This document shows, piece after piece, positions 24,035-37,812 of a stretch of 64,000 bases of DNA. Origin of the DNA: Adiantum capillus-veneris (lineage: Eukaryota; Streptophyta; Polypodiopsida; Polypodiales; Pteridaceae); the NCBI GenBank assembly GCA_014529385.2, contig CM043946.1, positions 17,686,077 through 17,750,076 on the forward strand, written 5' to 3'. The translations under genes were made by a program, and so were the position numbers. The notes below the pieces were generated by a model that saw only the letters and a list, made by a program, of their open reading frames with translations, ran no database searches and was not told the DNA's origin. Within the stretch, counting starts at the first letter, position 1; every line of letters starts with the position of its first letter.

Positions 24035-25696
24035 ATGGCAGAGACAGGTGATCGATCAAATTGTGACCTCTCACAGATGCGCGTGTTTGATGGGTCAGAC
24101 TTTGCGGCATGGAGAGAGTGTATGCTTGATGCATTGACACAGCGAGGGTTTCAACGACCATTGAGTGGTGATGTAGGTAGACCTTCAAACATGTCTGACG
24201 ATCAGTGGCAGGAGCTAGAGGAGATGGCACTATCTACGCTCTCTTTGCACCTTGCGGAATCTGTATATGCTCTTGTTATGTATGAGACTACTTCGAGAGC
24301 ACTTTGGCGCAGATTACATGATATGTATGATAGATCTGAGTCATCACGGACTCGTGTGAGACATGTACATTCACGAGCACGCCGACAGGTAACATGTTGG
24401 TATTGTGGTCATTCTGGACACGTTAGACGGCGCTGTTTTCGTCGTATGCGACATCGTAGGAGACATGGCAGTCTCAGAGATGTATGTAGTGATGCCATGG
24501 ACTCAATTGCTTTGACAGTTGAGGCACATGTAGTGTCGGAGTATACTAGTGACGGGGATGTCACTTTTACCTCGAGCTATGCACGAGATGCTATACATGT
24601 GGATAGTGCACTCCCTTCGCAGTGGTTGCTAGACGCAGATGCTATGTTTCATGTCACGCCGCATCGTGCATGGTTTTGTAGCTATTCTAGCGGGATGCTT
24701 GGCATTGTACGTTTGACCGATGGATCGGTGCATGCGATAGCAGGTGCAGGAGATGTGAGACTGTCATTATCGAGTGGTGCATCTTACTTGTTACGACATG
24801 TGCGCTATGTACCAGATTTGACAGTGAGTTTGATCTCGATTGGTCAGCTTAGAGATTGTGGATGTCAGATTTCGCTACGAGAGCGAGATTTTGTGATGCA
24901 TTTGGGTTCGCTAGTGATTGCGAGAGGTGCCAGGAGTGGTACAGGTTACCCATTGCATGTGGATCACGCGAGAGACGGTGTTGTCTCTGTGATCACGCAG
25001 CCAGGTAGAGAGCGAGAGAGCAGGCGAGTCTCTTTTGCTTGTGGGTTGCAGTATGCTTTGCATGGAGTGCAGAGCAGTGACCTTGTTGTGCAGGTTGCGT
25101 CTACGAATGCACAGGTAGAGCGGGACAGCTCTAGTGAGTCACAGCAGGATGAGTCATCAGAGGTGATGACAGAGATGACTCACATGGATGTTGAGATGTC
25201 GACTATTGTGGAGTCATTTCTCTATATGCTTATGCCAGAGCTTGATGCAGATTCAGGACATATGGATACACTTGGTACACATGTGATATGTGGTGGGCAC
25301 GAGGAGTCACTCCAGAGCTCGGAGTCAGAGTGCCATGGTCTCTATGATAGGGGACAGGATTGCCATGAGTTGAGTTCTGAGTTGGAGGTGGCAGAGGTTG
25401 CCAGGGTTGCATCAACGTTTGGTGTCCTTATGTACGAGATGCTGATCTCGAGGCCCGACATAGCAGCTGCAGTGGGAGCATTTGCAGCAGGGTTGATCAG
25501 TCGTTCGATGACTGATCTCGGCATAGAGCATAGGGGAGGTTTGCAGGTATTGGATCGATACTTGCAAGAGTGCATGAGCTCTTATAGACTATTTGCAGAG
25601 CTTGGAGCTAGCTCTGTGTGGCTTCCGCAGCGGGATGTTTGTCTATCAGTAGAGCCGGATGCACACGATCACAGCCAGCCAGTGGGCATCGGTTGA
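24035..25696 (+). CDS. Gag-like open frame of a non-autonomous copia (altered protease)
   Basis: I prefer the ATG at 24035 (MAETGDRSN), giving 553 codons; an upstream ATG at 23987 would add 16 hydrophobic residues. In order: a shortened copia gag (VFDGSDFAAWRECML, ELEEMALSTLSLHLAESVYA, ALWRRLHDMYDRS), an arginine-rich CCHC knuckle (CWYCGHSGHVRRRC), and a protease-like region WLLDADAMFHVTPHRAWF in which the usual D-S-G reads D-A-D. Next are RHVRYVPDLTVSLISIGQL and an acidic, Ser-rich stretch. A short RT remnant (GVLMYEMLISRPDIAAAVG) comes last. Integrase and the catalytic RT are absent. No stop interrupts the frame, which is unusual for a deleted element. It could act as a capsid-type protein in trans or be decaying. 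Confidence 0.8.
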   Translation: MAETGDRSNCDLSQMRVFDGSDFAAWRECMLDALTQRGFQRPLSGDVGRPSNMSDDQWQELEEMALSTLSLHLAESVYALVMYETTSRALWRRLHDMYDRSESSRTRVRHVHSRARRQVTCWYCGHSGHVRRRCFRRMRHRRRHGSLRDVCSDAMDSIALTVEAHVVSEYTSDGDVTFTSSYARDAIHVDSALPSQWLLDADAMFHVTPHRAWFCSYSSGMLGIVRLTDGSVHAIAGAGDVRLSLSSGASYLLRHVRYVPDLTVSLISIGQLRDCGCQISLRERDFVMHLGSLVIARGARSGTGYPLHVDHARDGVVSVITQPGRERESRRVSFACGLQYALHGVQSSDLVVQVASTNAQVERDSSSESQQDESSEVMTEMTHMDVEMSTIVESFLYMLMPELDADSGHMDTLGTHVICGGHEESLQSSESECHGLYDRGQDCHELSSELEVAEVARVASTFGVLMYEMLISRPDIAAAVGAFAAGLISRSMTDLGIEHRGGLQVLDRYLQECMSSYRLFAELGASSVWLPQRDVCLSVEPDAHDHSQPVGIG

Positions 25697-25963
25697 GAGC
25701 GGTTTTCTCTCACCTTTTTTAGTCTTTAGACTAGGTTCCCTTGCTTAAAGGCACAGTCGCCTTTAAGTGGGAGGTTGTTGGGGTATAGGCGCCTGTGCCT
25801 TGCCCGGCCGCCCAGAGTCTGGGCGCCCACTGACTTGTATACCTTATACATAGCATAAGTGTATAGGGGGCTGCTCACTCTTTGAGTCTCCCCACCCACA
25901 TCGTGTCTGTCTCCTTCTCTCTCTCTCTCACTCTCCGTCTGTGGTGCTCCCCGATCCCCCTCA
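25697..25963 (+). mobile_element. Purine-rich tract and 3' LTR of short copia
   Basis: The stretch 25764-25775 (TTTAAGTGGGAGGT and nearby) is the purine-rich primer for plus-strand synthesis. The LTR is 25776-25963, 188 bases, followed by the GGAAT duplication. Confidence 0.94.
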
Positions 25964-25968
25964 GGAAT

Positions 25969-26939
25969 CTACCCTAGTCTCATTTTTGGTGGGATTATTT
26001 GTCACCACCTAACATAAGCTATCATGCTAGCTCCTTTGTGGGGTTTCAAACTTGCAATTCTTACCTTGACCTCTGACTCTGAATGCTCCAGCGAGCCCGT
26101 ATCCATATCTTTCTCCTCCTCCCTCTCTGTCGATGTCTACACTTGTGATGCATATAGTCTCCTGCTCACCACTTGATACCATAACTCTTTCCCCCTCCCC
26201 CCCCCCCCCCCCCCTTTATCGCGCTGAAATGTATGTAGCTGCTTTTGATGTTGACATGCCCCGTTTCAAAGTGCTACAAACTATGGATGTCGTCAAGCTT
26301 TCAATCCTATGTTAAAATAAGGGTTTACCCTACCTTGACCCTATGAAGGCACTGATTTGTTGCCCGATGATCAGATGGATTTTGGTCTACCTATAAGCTC
26401 ACAAAACAAGGCCATGTTACTGCTACCCAGATGGAGTCCACTTAAAAGGTGGGGATTTTTTAGCAGTACATGGTTGAATGCTCTACACACAACGGGGAGG
26501 GATGTTTTCATTTCATCTACAATCTCACCTCCTATTTAACCATGGGAGGGTTTTAATACCTCACTTAGACTTGCATTTTGTGGTTGTGCCTGTCTGAAAG
26601 TGAGTTGAGGGCCGTGGTGATACCACCTACTAATCTGTGCATATAAAATTATTGTAAATGAGAGAAGGTGATAATAGCTTCTTTGATGGTTCAACATGGT
26701 GTTGGTGGTGATGCCCGCTGCCTCACAGGTTCTTTTGTTCATCTCTTATTTGGGTGACAACTATACCAACTGTTGCAATTGATCCACCATGTTAAGTGCT
26801 TACTAAATTCTATGTTGTGGGATTTAAATTCCCCCTGGTGAATAATTGCAAATTATGTTGCTCAATGCGTAACGGATTGTATATTATGAATGGGGCTCCA
26901 AGTTGGATGGTGGGCTCCTCTCTATTAAAGAAAAATTTG
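25969..26939. other. No gene recognised; poly-C tract
   Basis: No coding similarity. A C-rich run lies at about 26189-26213. The sequence 3' of the copia insertion simply continues the pre-insertion locus. Confidence 0.5.
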
Positions 26940-27751
26940 TTTTCATACTCCTAATAGTACTAGATTTGCAACAAGGAAAGATAAATCCCTAACCTAATTT
27001 ACATTGATACCTTATAAACTATAATGGGCTCTTCAAGCTGTAAAATTTTGGGTGTATGGCACTTTGTAGCTAACTTTGAACTATCCGTTGAGGGAGACTA
27101 TTTGGGTTACTTAATACTTTACTTGTCCCATGATAGTAGTTATTCGGGTGATTGGTTGATTTTTCCAGGAAAATCGGACTCTGGTCTGATACCGATTGGT
27201 TTGGTAAAAGGCTAGATCAAGGATGAGTGAAGAGTTTGAATGGTTGTTTTTAAGGTTACATGTACAAAGTATTAAATTGAATACTTATGTTGAATAGTTG
27301 TTCAAAACACTTACAAAATCAGCTTTTAGCTTTCAATATAAAGCATGACGGGTATGGCTTTTACCGACCATATTGTTGTCTTTCTAAATTTATAAGTGTG
27401 TATTGTACCATTTAGCAGACAGTGTGACTTTACCTAAAAAACGGACATCTTGACATTTTTATAAATATAGCATTAAATAGAAATTGAATGGATAATCCAA
27501 GACTATATTGAATGATTAAACAAACTTGTTAAGCTTAATTTTAAATAATGGATTTGCCACTTGAATCAGAAGGGGATGATGTCCTTCTGGTCCACATAAC
27601 AAAAAAATGTATATATATCATAGGGTTTTTAGTCCAAAAAGTTACATCTTTTTTTGGGGGTTTCTCTGACACTTGGATCAAAAGTGGTGGTGGCCTTTTG
27701 ATCACAATAAATTCATTGTTAAACTAAAGGAAACTTTGAACACTTGGATCA
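26940..27751. repeat. Repeat family R1, second copy, left part
   Basis: Aligns with 20079-20870 of the first copy. Hairpin 1 (27559-27597) and hairpin 2 (27669-27705; perfect GATCAAAAG / CTTTTGATC arms) are present. Hairpin 3 is cut after CTTGGATCA by the LTR element at 27752; its other half resumes at 45856. Confidence 0.82.
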
Positions 27752-27891
27752 TGTCAGGCGTACGGTAAGATCGGGTAGCCAAGGGCCAGGACAGACATGC
27801 GATATAGGGGGTTCCTATTATTTGCTAGGCAGGGCCTATATAGGGCATGCTTGGATGGAAAATGGCATGCTCCAGTCTTGAGAGTCTTACA
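27752..27891 (+). mobile_element. 5' LTR of LARD-like element
   Basis: 140 bases, TGTCAGGCGTACGG...GAGTCTTACA, with a TATA-like CCTATATAGGG in the middle. Pairs with 45715-45855. Confidence 0.8.
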
Positions 27892-31085
<3,194 letters not shown>

Positions 31086-31817
31086 TGTCATAATAATCAA
31101 TATCTAATTCTCCTAAATGATTTTCTCATATTAAACTGATCATTTAATGTGGGGAAGTGCCAAGGGAGAAAAAGCTAGAATATTGGTTAAGCTAGCAGAC
31201 CGGCCACAGTAGGGATCCAAAGGAGGGAAAATAGGGATCCAAAGGGGGGGCCATCTGCAAAAGAGCCATGTGAAACAATGGGCCAAAAAGACCTTAAGGT
31301 TCAGCCCATTAAGACTTCCAAAATGCTAAGGTTCCAAAATTCAAAGGTTGTGTCCAAAGGTCAACCCTAGGAAAAATTGGATGCTTTGTGTGTGCCCTAA
31401 AAGTCTTTGCACATCCCTACATGGGAGGGGGCGAGCCCCAAAGCTAGGGGATGAGAGAGAAAGCCACACACACACACACAGGCTCCCTTTACACAAAGGG
31501 AATGAGGGACACATGTCAGCTCCCTAGGCCAGATGCCCACAAGGTGTGCCCAGTTCCTATTGGAAGACCCTTGAAGTGGACCAATGAGAATTAAGCTAGA
31601 GTAAATCTAGTTTAATTAATTTAAAAACATTTAATAAAAGAAACCAATGAGAATTAAGTCTCCTAGAAGATTATTGGGCAGTCTCCCAAGGGGTCCAATG
31701 AGCATTCAAGAGCCCCATGGCTTGCCTGATTCCTATTGGCCAGGAGGCAAAGGGGTCCAATGAGAGTTTAGTTTAATTATTTAATTACCTAAAGCTCTCA
31801 CAAAAGGAGAAAGGGGG
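31086..31817 (+). mobile_element. Truncated 5' LTR of deleted chromovirus
   Basis: Starts TGTCATAATAATC and follows the first 0.73 kb of the family LTR up to AAAGGAGAAAGGGGG, where the deletion junction falls. Confidence 0.92.
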
Positions 31818-31834
31818 CTTGGGAGAGCATATCC

Positions 31835-32917
31835 ATGGATTTTATCTTTGGATTGCCTAAGTCTATCCATGGGAATACAGGAATATGGACGATAGTAGAC
31901 AGGTTCAGTAAACAAGCTCATTTTATACCTGTCAAAAAGACTATCAAAGCCCATCAAATGGCAACCCTCTTCATTTCACACATTTTCAAGTACCATGGCT
32001 TGCCAATGTCCATAGTGTCGGATAGAGATCCTAGAATGACCAGTAATTTCTGGAAGGGTCTCTTTGAGAATTTAGGAACAAGGCTAAACTTCTCTTCGGC
32101 CTATCATCCACAAACTGATGGCCAAAGTGAAATAGCTAACCTAACCATTCTTGACCTACTAAAAGCCTATGTAACGGAAGTAGATCAAAGATCCCAATGG
32201 GAGAAGTACTTACCCTTAGTAGAGTATGCTTACAATAACACTGTACATACTTCCACAGGAAAAGCACCTTTCGAGGTAATTGAGGGAAGATCAAAAAGTC
32301 CCTTGCTACTTAAGGTACATGGGAAGATCTTCGCTGCAGATGAGTATAGCCGAGACCTACAAGAATCTTTCCAAAAGATTAAGGATGCTATCTCTATCTC
32401 ACAGCAAAGGCAAAAGGCTGCTGCTGACAAGCACAGAAGAGCCCAAGCCTTTAAAGAAAACGATTGGGTCTTGTTAAAGTTTCCCAAGGCTCGATTAAGG
32501 CACACGACGGGCAAGAATCCTACGGGCCACCAAAAGTACTATGCTAAACTAGCAAAAAGGTATTATGGTCCCTTCCAGATTCTTAGGCCAATCAATGAGA
32601 TGGCCTATCAACTTAAGTTGCCCAATCATTGGCTCATACACAATGCTTTTCATGTGAGCCTATTAAAGCCTTACAAAGGAGAGCCACCTCAAGAACCAAC
32701 TATTGAAGACCCACCGGAGATCGAGGACCACGAGGAGGTGCTGCAGCCCGAGTCCATTCTCCGACATGAAGACAAGGTATTAAGAGGCGGTAAGACTATC
32801 CGACGATATCTTATTAAGTTTAAGAATTATCCTTTTGAAGATGCTAGATGGATGCAAGGCATACAATTAAAGGATAACCTAAACCTTGTCAATGCTTACA
32901 ATGCTTCCCAAGAGTAA
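31835..32917 (+). pseudogene. Chromovirus integrase core end and chromodomain
   Basis: 360 codons open from MDFIFGLPKSIHG to the stop at 32915. This includes the last part of the DDE integrase core (VDRFSKQAHFIPVKK, IVSDRDPRMTS, YHPQTDGQSEIAN), the integrase C-terminal GPF/Y-type region (YYGPFQILRPINEMAYQLKLP, AFHVSLLKPYKG) and a C-terminal chromodomain (ILRHEDKVLRGGKTIRRYLI, FEDARWMQ). Chromodomains steer chromoviruses to histone-marked chromatin. The first residue is inside the integrase because of the deletion, so it is a truncated remnant. Unlike the copy at 37-38 kb it has no frameshift after the catalytic Glu. Confidence 0.92.
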
Positions 32918-33273
32918 GCAAATGTACAAAATGTTAAAAATGAACAAAATTTTTGTCTTATAAGACTCTCTTTTTCTTTATTTGTGCACAAAAATGAAGT
33001 AGTATGCATGCTTAGATCAAGTTTGCGGAGACGACGTCTCCCAAACACCAAGTAGAGCTTGTCACTCTACTATGGAAGACTGATAGGACTAATGTGCAGA
33101 CATGCTTGCGGCAGCCTCAGGCTCTCAAGCGCCAAATGGACTAGTCATCCATTATGGAATGATGTCGTAGGGTAACATAGGGATCCTCTACCCGCTAAGA
33201 AAAGGACTCATGCGTATGCTTTATCTTCTCTACACCATAGTCGAGGACGACTATGATTTCAAGAGAGAGGTAA

Positions 33274-34834
33274 TGTCATAATAATCAATATCTAATTCTC
33301 CTAAATGATTTTCTCATATTAAACTGATCATTTAATGTGGGGAAGTGCCAAGGGAGAAAAAGCTAGAATATTGGTTAAGCTAGCAGACCGGCCACAGTAG
33401 GGATCCAAAGGGGGGGCCATCTGCAAAAGAGCCATGTGAAACAATGGGCCAAAAAGACCTTAAGGTTCAGCCCATTAAGACTTCCAAAATGCTAAGGTTC
33501 CAAAATTCAAAGGTTGTGTCCAAAGGTCAACCCTAGGAAAAATTGGATGCTTTGTGTGTGCCCTAAAAGTCTTTGCACATCCCTACATGGGAGGGGGCGA
33601 GCCCCAAAGCTAGGGGATGAGAGAGAAAGCCACACACACACACACAGGCTCCCTTTACACAAAGGGAATGAGGGACACATGTCAGCTCCCTAGGCCAGAT
33701 GCCCACAAGGTGTGCCCAGTTCCTATTGGAAGACCCTTGAAGATGAGAATTAAGCTAGAGTAAATCTAGTTTAATTAATTTAAAAACATTTAATAAAAGA
33801 AACCAATGAGAATTAAGTCTCCTAGAAGATTATTGGGCAGTCTCCCAAGGGGTCCAATGAGCATTCAGGAGCCCCATGGCTTGCCTGATTCCTATTGGCC
33901 AGGAGGCAAAGGGGTCCAATGAGAGTTTAGTTTAATTATTTAATTACCTAAAGCTCTCACAAAAGGAGAAAGGGGGACACATGTCAGAAGGCTATCACTT
34001 ATGCTGCTTAATTCCTATTGGCTTGACCTGGGGAGGTCCAATGAGGCAAAAGCCAGACCTAATTAGCAGCTAGGGCTCGCCCAAGAGAGAGAGGGGGCTG
34101 ATTTTTGCTTGGCATTGACACACACACTCTCACACTTGACCATGTGTGAAGGGAAAATACTCTATCTCCTCCCAAGCTTTAATGGAGAGCTCATCACCTA
34201 CTCCAAGCTTGTGAGATAGAAGCCTACATCAACACTCTCTTGGCATGTGGATGCAAATCCAACCAAGAGCCAAGCTTCAATGCATGCTCATCTTCTCTAC
34301 CAAGCTAATTACTAAGCTAAGCTATGCTAATATGAGTGATTATGTGAGGAGATGTACATCTTTCTCGTAAGATACTTCTTTTTCTTCTCAATCTACTCTC
34401 ATACCCTGCTAGCTCTCACCATCTTCGAAGGTGTGTGAGGTCTTGGGTCTGAGAACGGGGATAATTCAAGTTGTGTTTGATTAAGTGTTTTGCTTGGTGT
34501 ATGAAGCTTCCATCTTCATTGCACTAGCTAGTCTTGAAGGAACACAAAGAATTGTATTGTACAATGTCTCTCTTGATGGGAGAAACCATAATACAAAGCC
34601 TTTTGGAGGGGGGACCGGCTCCATGCAAATCCGGTCCTCAACTGTTGTCAATAGCTTAATTTCTCTCTCTTTTGAAAGTATTGTCGATGCTATCTAACTA
34701 GGTGTTATGCTTTTTGTTGCTCTCTCCACCCAAGCACTCTTGTAATTCTCATTAGGAATCTATTCTAATGAAATGCCCACTATGTTCATGCTAATTTCCG
34801 CTACACATAAGATTATAGGCCATTAAATGTTACA
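33274..34834 (+). mobile_element. 3' LTR of deleted chromovirus
   Basis: 1561 bases, TGTCATAATA...ATGTTACA. It lacks one copy of a short internal duplication (GGATCCAAAGG region) and has a 7-base deletion near 33741 relative to its sister LTRs, so it differs more from them than they do from one another. Confidence 0.93.
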
Positions 34835-35124
34835 AATTCAACTTTCTCAATTGATTCCAAATACTTTTGACCACGGTAGACTGTGTCTGTCACCGTTGGT
34901 TGCTAGGTTGAGCAGTTTCCATGCAAATTCTAACCAAGCGGTTTGACTTTGCAGAAGCTAACGGAGGGGTTTAGATTGCAAAGGAAGCAGACAAGGTTAC
35001 CAGTTTCTACTACAAGTGAACATTATGTTCAACCTCTAGGTATGCATATGATTTCGTTTGTATTCCCTTTTTGAGTATGCTTTGCTTGACTTTTTCAAGT
35101 CGGATGAATACGCTTGAATGCTTT
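34835..35124. other. LARD-like interior between the two chromoviruses
   Basis: A 290-base island of the older element. It ends with GCTTT (35120-35124), the target duplication of the next chromovirus. Confidence 0.7.
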
Positions 35125-36715
35125 TGTAACATTTAATGGCCTAAATTCTTTTGTGTAGCGGAATTTAGCATGAACATAGTGGGCATTTCATTAGAGTTGA
35201 TTCTTAATGAGAATTACAAGAGTGCTTGGGTGGAGAGAGCAACAAAAAGCATAACACCTAGTTAGATAGCATCGACAATACTTTCAAAAGAGAGAGCAAT
35301 TAAGCTATTGACAACAGTTGAGGACCGGATTTGCATGGAGCCGGTCCCCCCTCCAAAAGGCTTTGTATTATGGTTTCTCCCATCAAGAGAGACATTGTAC
35401 AATACAATTCTTTGTGTTCCTTCAAGACTAGCTAGTGCAATGAAGATGGAAGCTTCATACACCAAGAAAAACACTTTATCAAACACAACTTGAATTATCC
35501 CCGTTCTCAGACCCAAGACCTCACACACCTTCGAAGATGGTGAGAGCTAGCAGGGTATGAGAGTAGATTGAGAGGAAAAAGAAGTATCTTACGAGAAAGA
35601 AGTACATCTCCTCACATAATCACTCATATTAGCATAGCTTAGCTTAGTAATTAGCTTGGTAGAGAAGATGAGCATGCATTGAAGCTTGGCTCTTGGTTGG
35701 ATTTGCATCCACATGCCAAGAGAGTGTTGATGTAGGCTTCTATCTCACAAGCTTGGAGTAGGTGATGAGCTCTCCATTAAAGCTTGGGAGGAGATAGAGT
35801 ATTTTCCCTTCACACACGGTCAAGTGTGTGAGTGTGTGTGTCAATGCCAAGCAAAAATCAGCCCCCCCTCTCTCTTGGGCGAGCCCTAGCTGCTAAGTAA
35901 GTCTGCCTTTTACCTCATTGGACCTCCCCAAGTCAAGCCAATAGGGATTAAGCAGCATAAGTGATAGCCTTCTGACATGTGTCCCCCTTTCCCCTTTTGT
36001 GAGAGCTTTAGGTAATTAAATAATTAAACTAAACTCTCATTGGACCCCTTTGCCTCCTGGCCAATAGGAATCAGGCAAGCCATGGGGCTCCTGAATGCTC
36101 ATTGGACCCCTTGGGAGACTGCCCAATAGTCTTCTAGGACACTTAATTCTTATTGGTTTCTTTTATTAAATGTTTTTAAATTAATTAGACTAGATTTACT
36201 CTAGCTTAATTCTCATTGGTCCACTTCAAGGGTCTTCCAAATGAATTGGGCACACCTTGTGGGCATCTGGCCTAGGGAGCTGACATGTGTCCCTCATTCC
36301 CTTTGTGTAAAGGGAGCCTGTGTGTGTGTGTGTGGCTTTCTCTCTCATCCCCTAGCTTTGGGGCTCGCCCCCTCCCATGTAGGGATATGCAAAGACTTTT
36401 TGGGCACACACTAAGCATCCAATTTTCCCTAGGGTTGACCTTTGGACACAACCTTTGAATTTTGGAACCTTAGCATTTTGGAAGTCTTAATGGGCTGAAC
36501 CTTAGGGTCTTTTTGGCCCATTGTTTCATATGGCTCTTTTGCAGATGGCCCCCCCCCTTTGGATCCCTATTTTCCCTCCTTTGGATCCCTACTGTGGCCG
36601 GTCTACTAACTTAACCAATATTCTAGCTTTTTCTCCCTTGGCACTTCCCCACATTAAATGATCAGTTTAATATGAGAAAATCATTTAGGAGAATTAGATA
36701 TTGATTATTATGACA
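35125..36715 (-). mobile_element. 3' LTR of full-length chromovirus
   Basis: 1591 bases. On the minus strand it starts TGTCATAATAATC and ends ATGTTACA. The polypurine tract AAGAGAGAGGTAA lies directly upstream in the sense direction (36716-36729). Confidence 0.96.
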
Positions 36716-37064
36716 TTACCTCTCTCTTGAAATCATAGTCGTCCTCGACTATGGTGTAGAGAAGATAAAGCATACGCATGAGTCCTTTTCTTAGCGGGTA
36801 GAGGATCCCTATGTTACCCTACGACATCATTCCATAATGGATGACTAGTCCATTTGGCGCTTGAGAGCCTGAGGCTGCCGCAAGCATGTCTGCACATTAG
36901 TCCTATCAGTCTTCCATAGTAGAGTGACAAGCCCTACTTTGGTGTTTGGGAGACGTCGTCCCCGCAAACTTGATCTAAGCATGCATACTACTTCATTTTT
37001 GTGCACAAATAAAGAAAAAGAGAGTCTTATAAGACAAAAATTTTTGTTCATTTTGTACATTTGC
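36716..37064 (-). other. Chromovirus 3' untranslated region
   Basis: About 350 bases between the polyprotein stop and the 3' LTR, non-coding, matching 32918-33273 of the deleted copy and ending in the purine-rich tract. Confidence 0.8.
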
Positions 37065-37812
37065 TTACTCTTGGGAAACATTGTAAGCATTGACAAGGTT
37101 TAGGTTATCCTTTAATTGTATGCCTTGCATCCATCTAGCATCTTCAAAAGGATAATTCTTAAACTTAATAAGATATCGTCGGATAGTCTTACCGCCTCTT
37201 AATACCTTGTCTTCATGTCGGAGAATGGACTCGGGCTGCAGCACCTCCTCGTGGTCCTCAATCTCCGGTGGGTCTTCAATAGTTGGTTCTTGAGGTGGCT
37301 CTCCTTTGTAAGGCTTTAAGAGGCTCACATGAAAAGCATTGTGTATGAGCCAATGATTGGGCAACTTAAGTTGATAGGCCATCTCATTGATTGGCCTAAG
37401 AATCTGGAAGGGACCATAGTACCTTTTTGCTAGTTTAGCATAGTACTTTTGGTGGCCCGTAGGATTCTTGCCCGTCGTGTGCCTTAATCGAGCCTTGGGA
37501 AACTTTAACAAGACCCAATCGTTTTCTTTAAAGGCTTGGGCTCTTCTGTGCTTGTCAGCAGCAGCCTTTTGCCTTTGCTGTGAGATAGAGATAGCATCCT
37601 TAATCTTTTGGAAAGATTCTTGTAGGTCTCGGCTATACTCATCTGCAGCGAAGATCTTCCCATGTACCTTAAGTAGCAAGGGACTTTTTGATCTTCCCTC
37701 AATTACCTCGAAAGGTGCTTTTCCTGTAGAAGTATGTACAGTGTTATTGTAAGCATACTCTACTAAGGGTAAGTACTTCTCCCATTGGGATCTTTGATCT
37801 ACTTCCGTTACA
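37065..37812 (-). pseudogene. Chromovirus integrase C-terminus and chromodomain (frameshifted)
   Basis: Continues the polyprotein in a different frame after a one-base deletion. It contains the GPF/Y-type integrase C-terminal domain (YGPFQILRPINE) and the chromodomain (TIRRYLIKFKNYPFEDARW), stop at 37065. Protein sequence is almost identical to 31835-32917. The first ATG in this frame (37679) is internal, so it would not be translated as part of pol unless ribosomes shifted. Confidence 0.93.

Larger units (their letters stand above)
22094..25968 (+). mobile_element. Short non-autonomous copia retrotransposon
   Basis: The element is 22099-25963 (3865 bases) between perfect GGAAT duplications (22094-22098 and 25964-25968). 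It has 188-base LTRs, a tRNA-Met primer site, a 1.7 kb leader, one long open frame with gag, knuckle and a protease remnant, and a purine-rich tract before the 3' LTR. Integrase and nearly all of RT/RNase H are missing. The LTRs differ at about two sites, so it inserted recently and must have used proteins supplied by another element. Confidence 0.95.
31086..34834 (+). mobile_element. Internally deleted chromovirus, plus strand
   Basis: A truncated 5' LTR (31086-31817) is fused through CTT (31818-31820) to the integrase region of the internal part. A complete integrase/chromodomain C-terminal frame, purine-rich tract (33260-33273) and a complete 3' LTR (33274-34834) follow. Compared with the full element at 35125-44022, the second half of the 5' LTR, primer site, gag, protease, RT and RNase H are missing. 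Flanks AAATT (31081-31085) and AATTC (34835-34839) share AATT, a near match to the expected 5-base duplication. The deletion therefore most likely happened after insertion. Confidence 0.92.

Noticed and set aside
35262-35528. 88-codon frame repeated in every chromovirus LTR (also 42568-42834; 61-codon partner on the other strand)
   Set aside because: It lies wholly inside the LTR, differs between copies by frame-changing indels, and has no recognisable domain. Its recurrence is due to the LTR itself.
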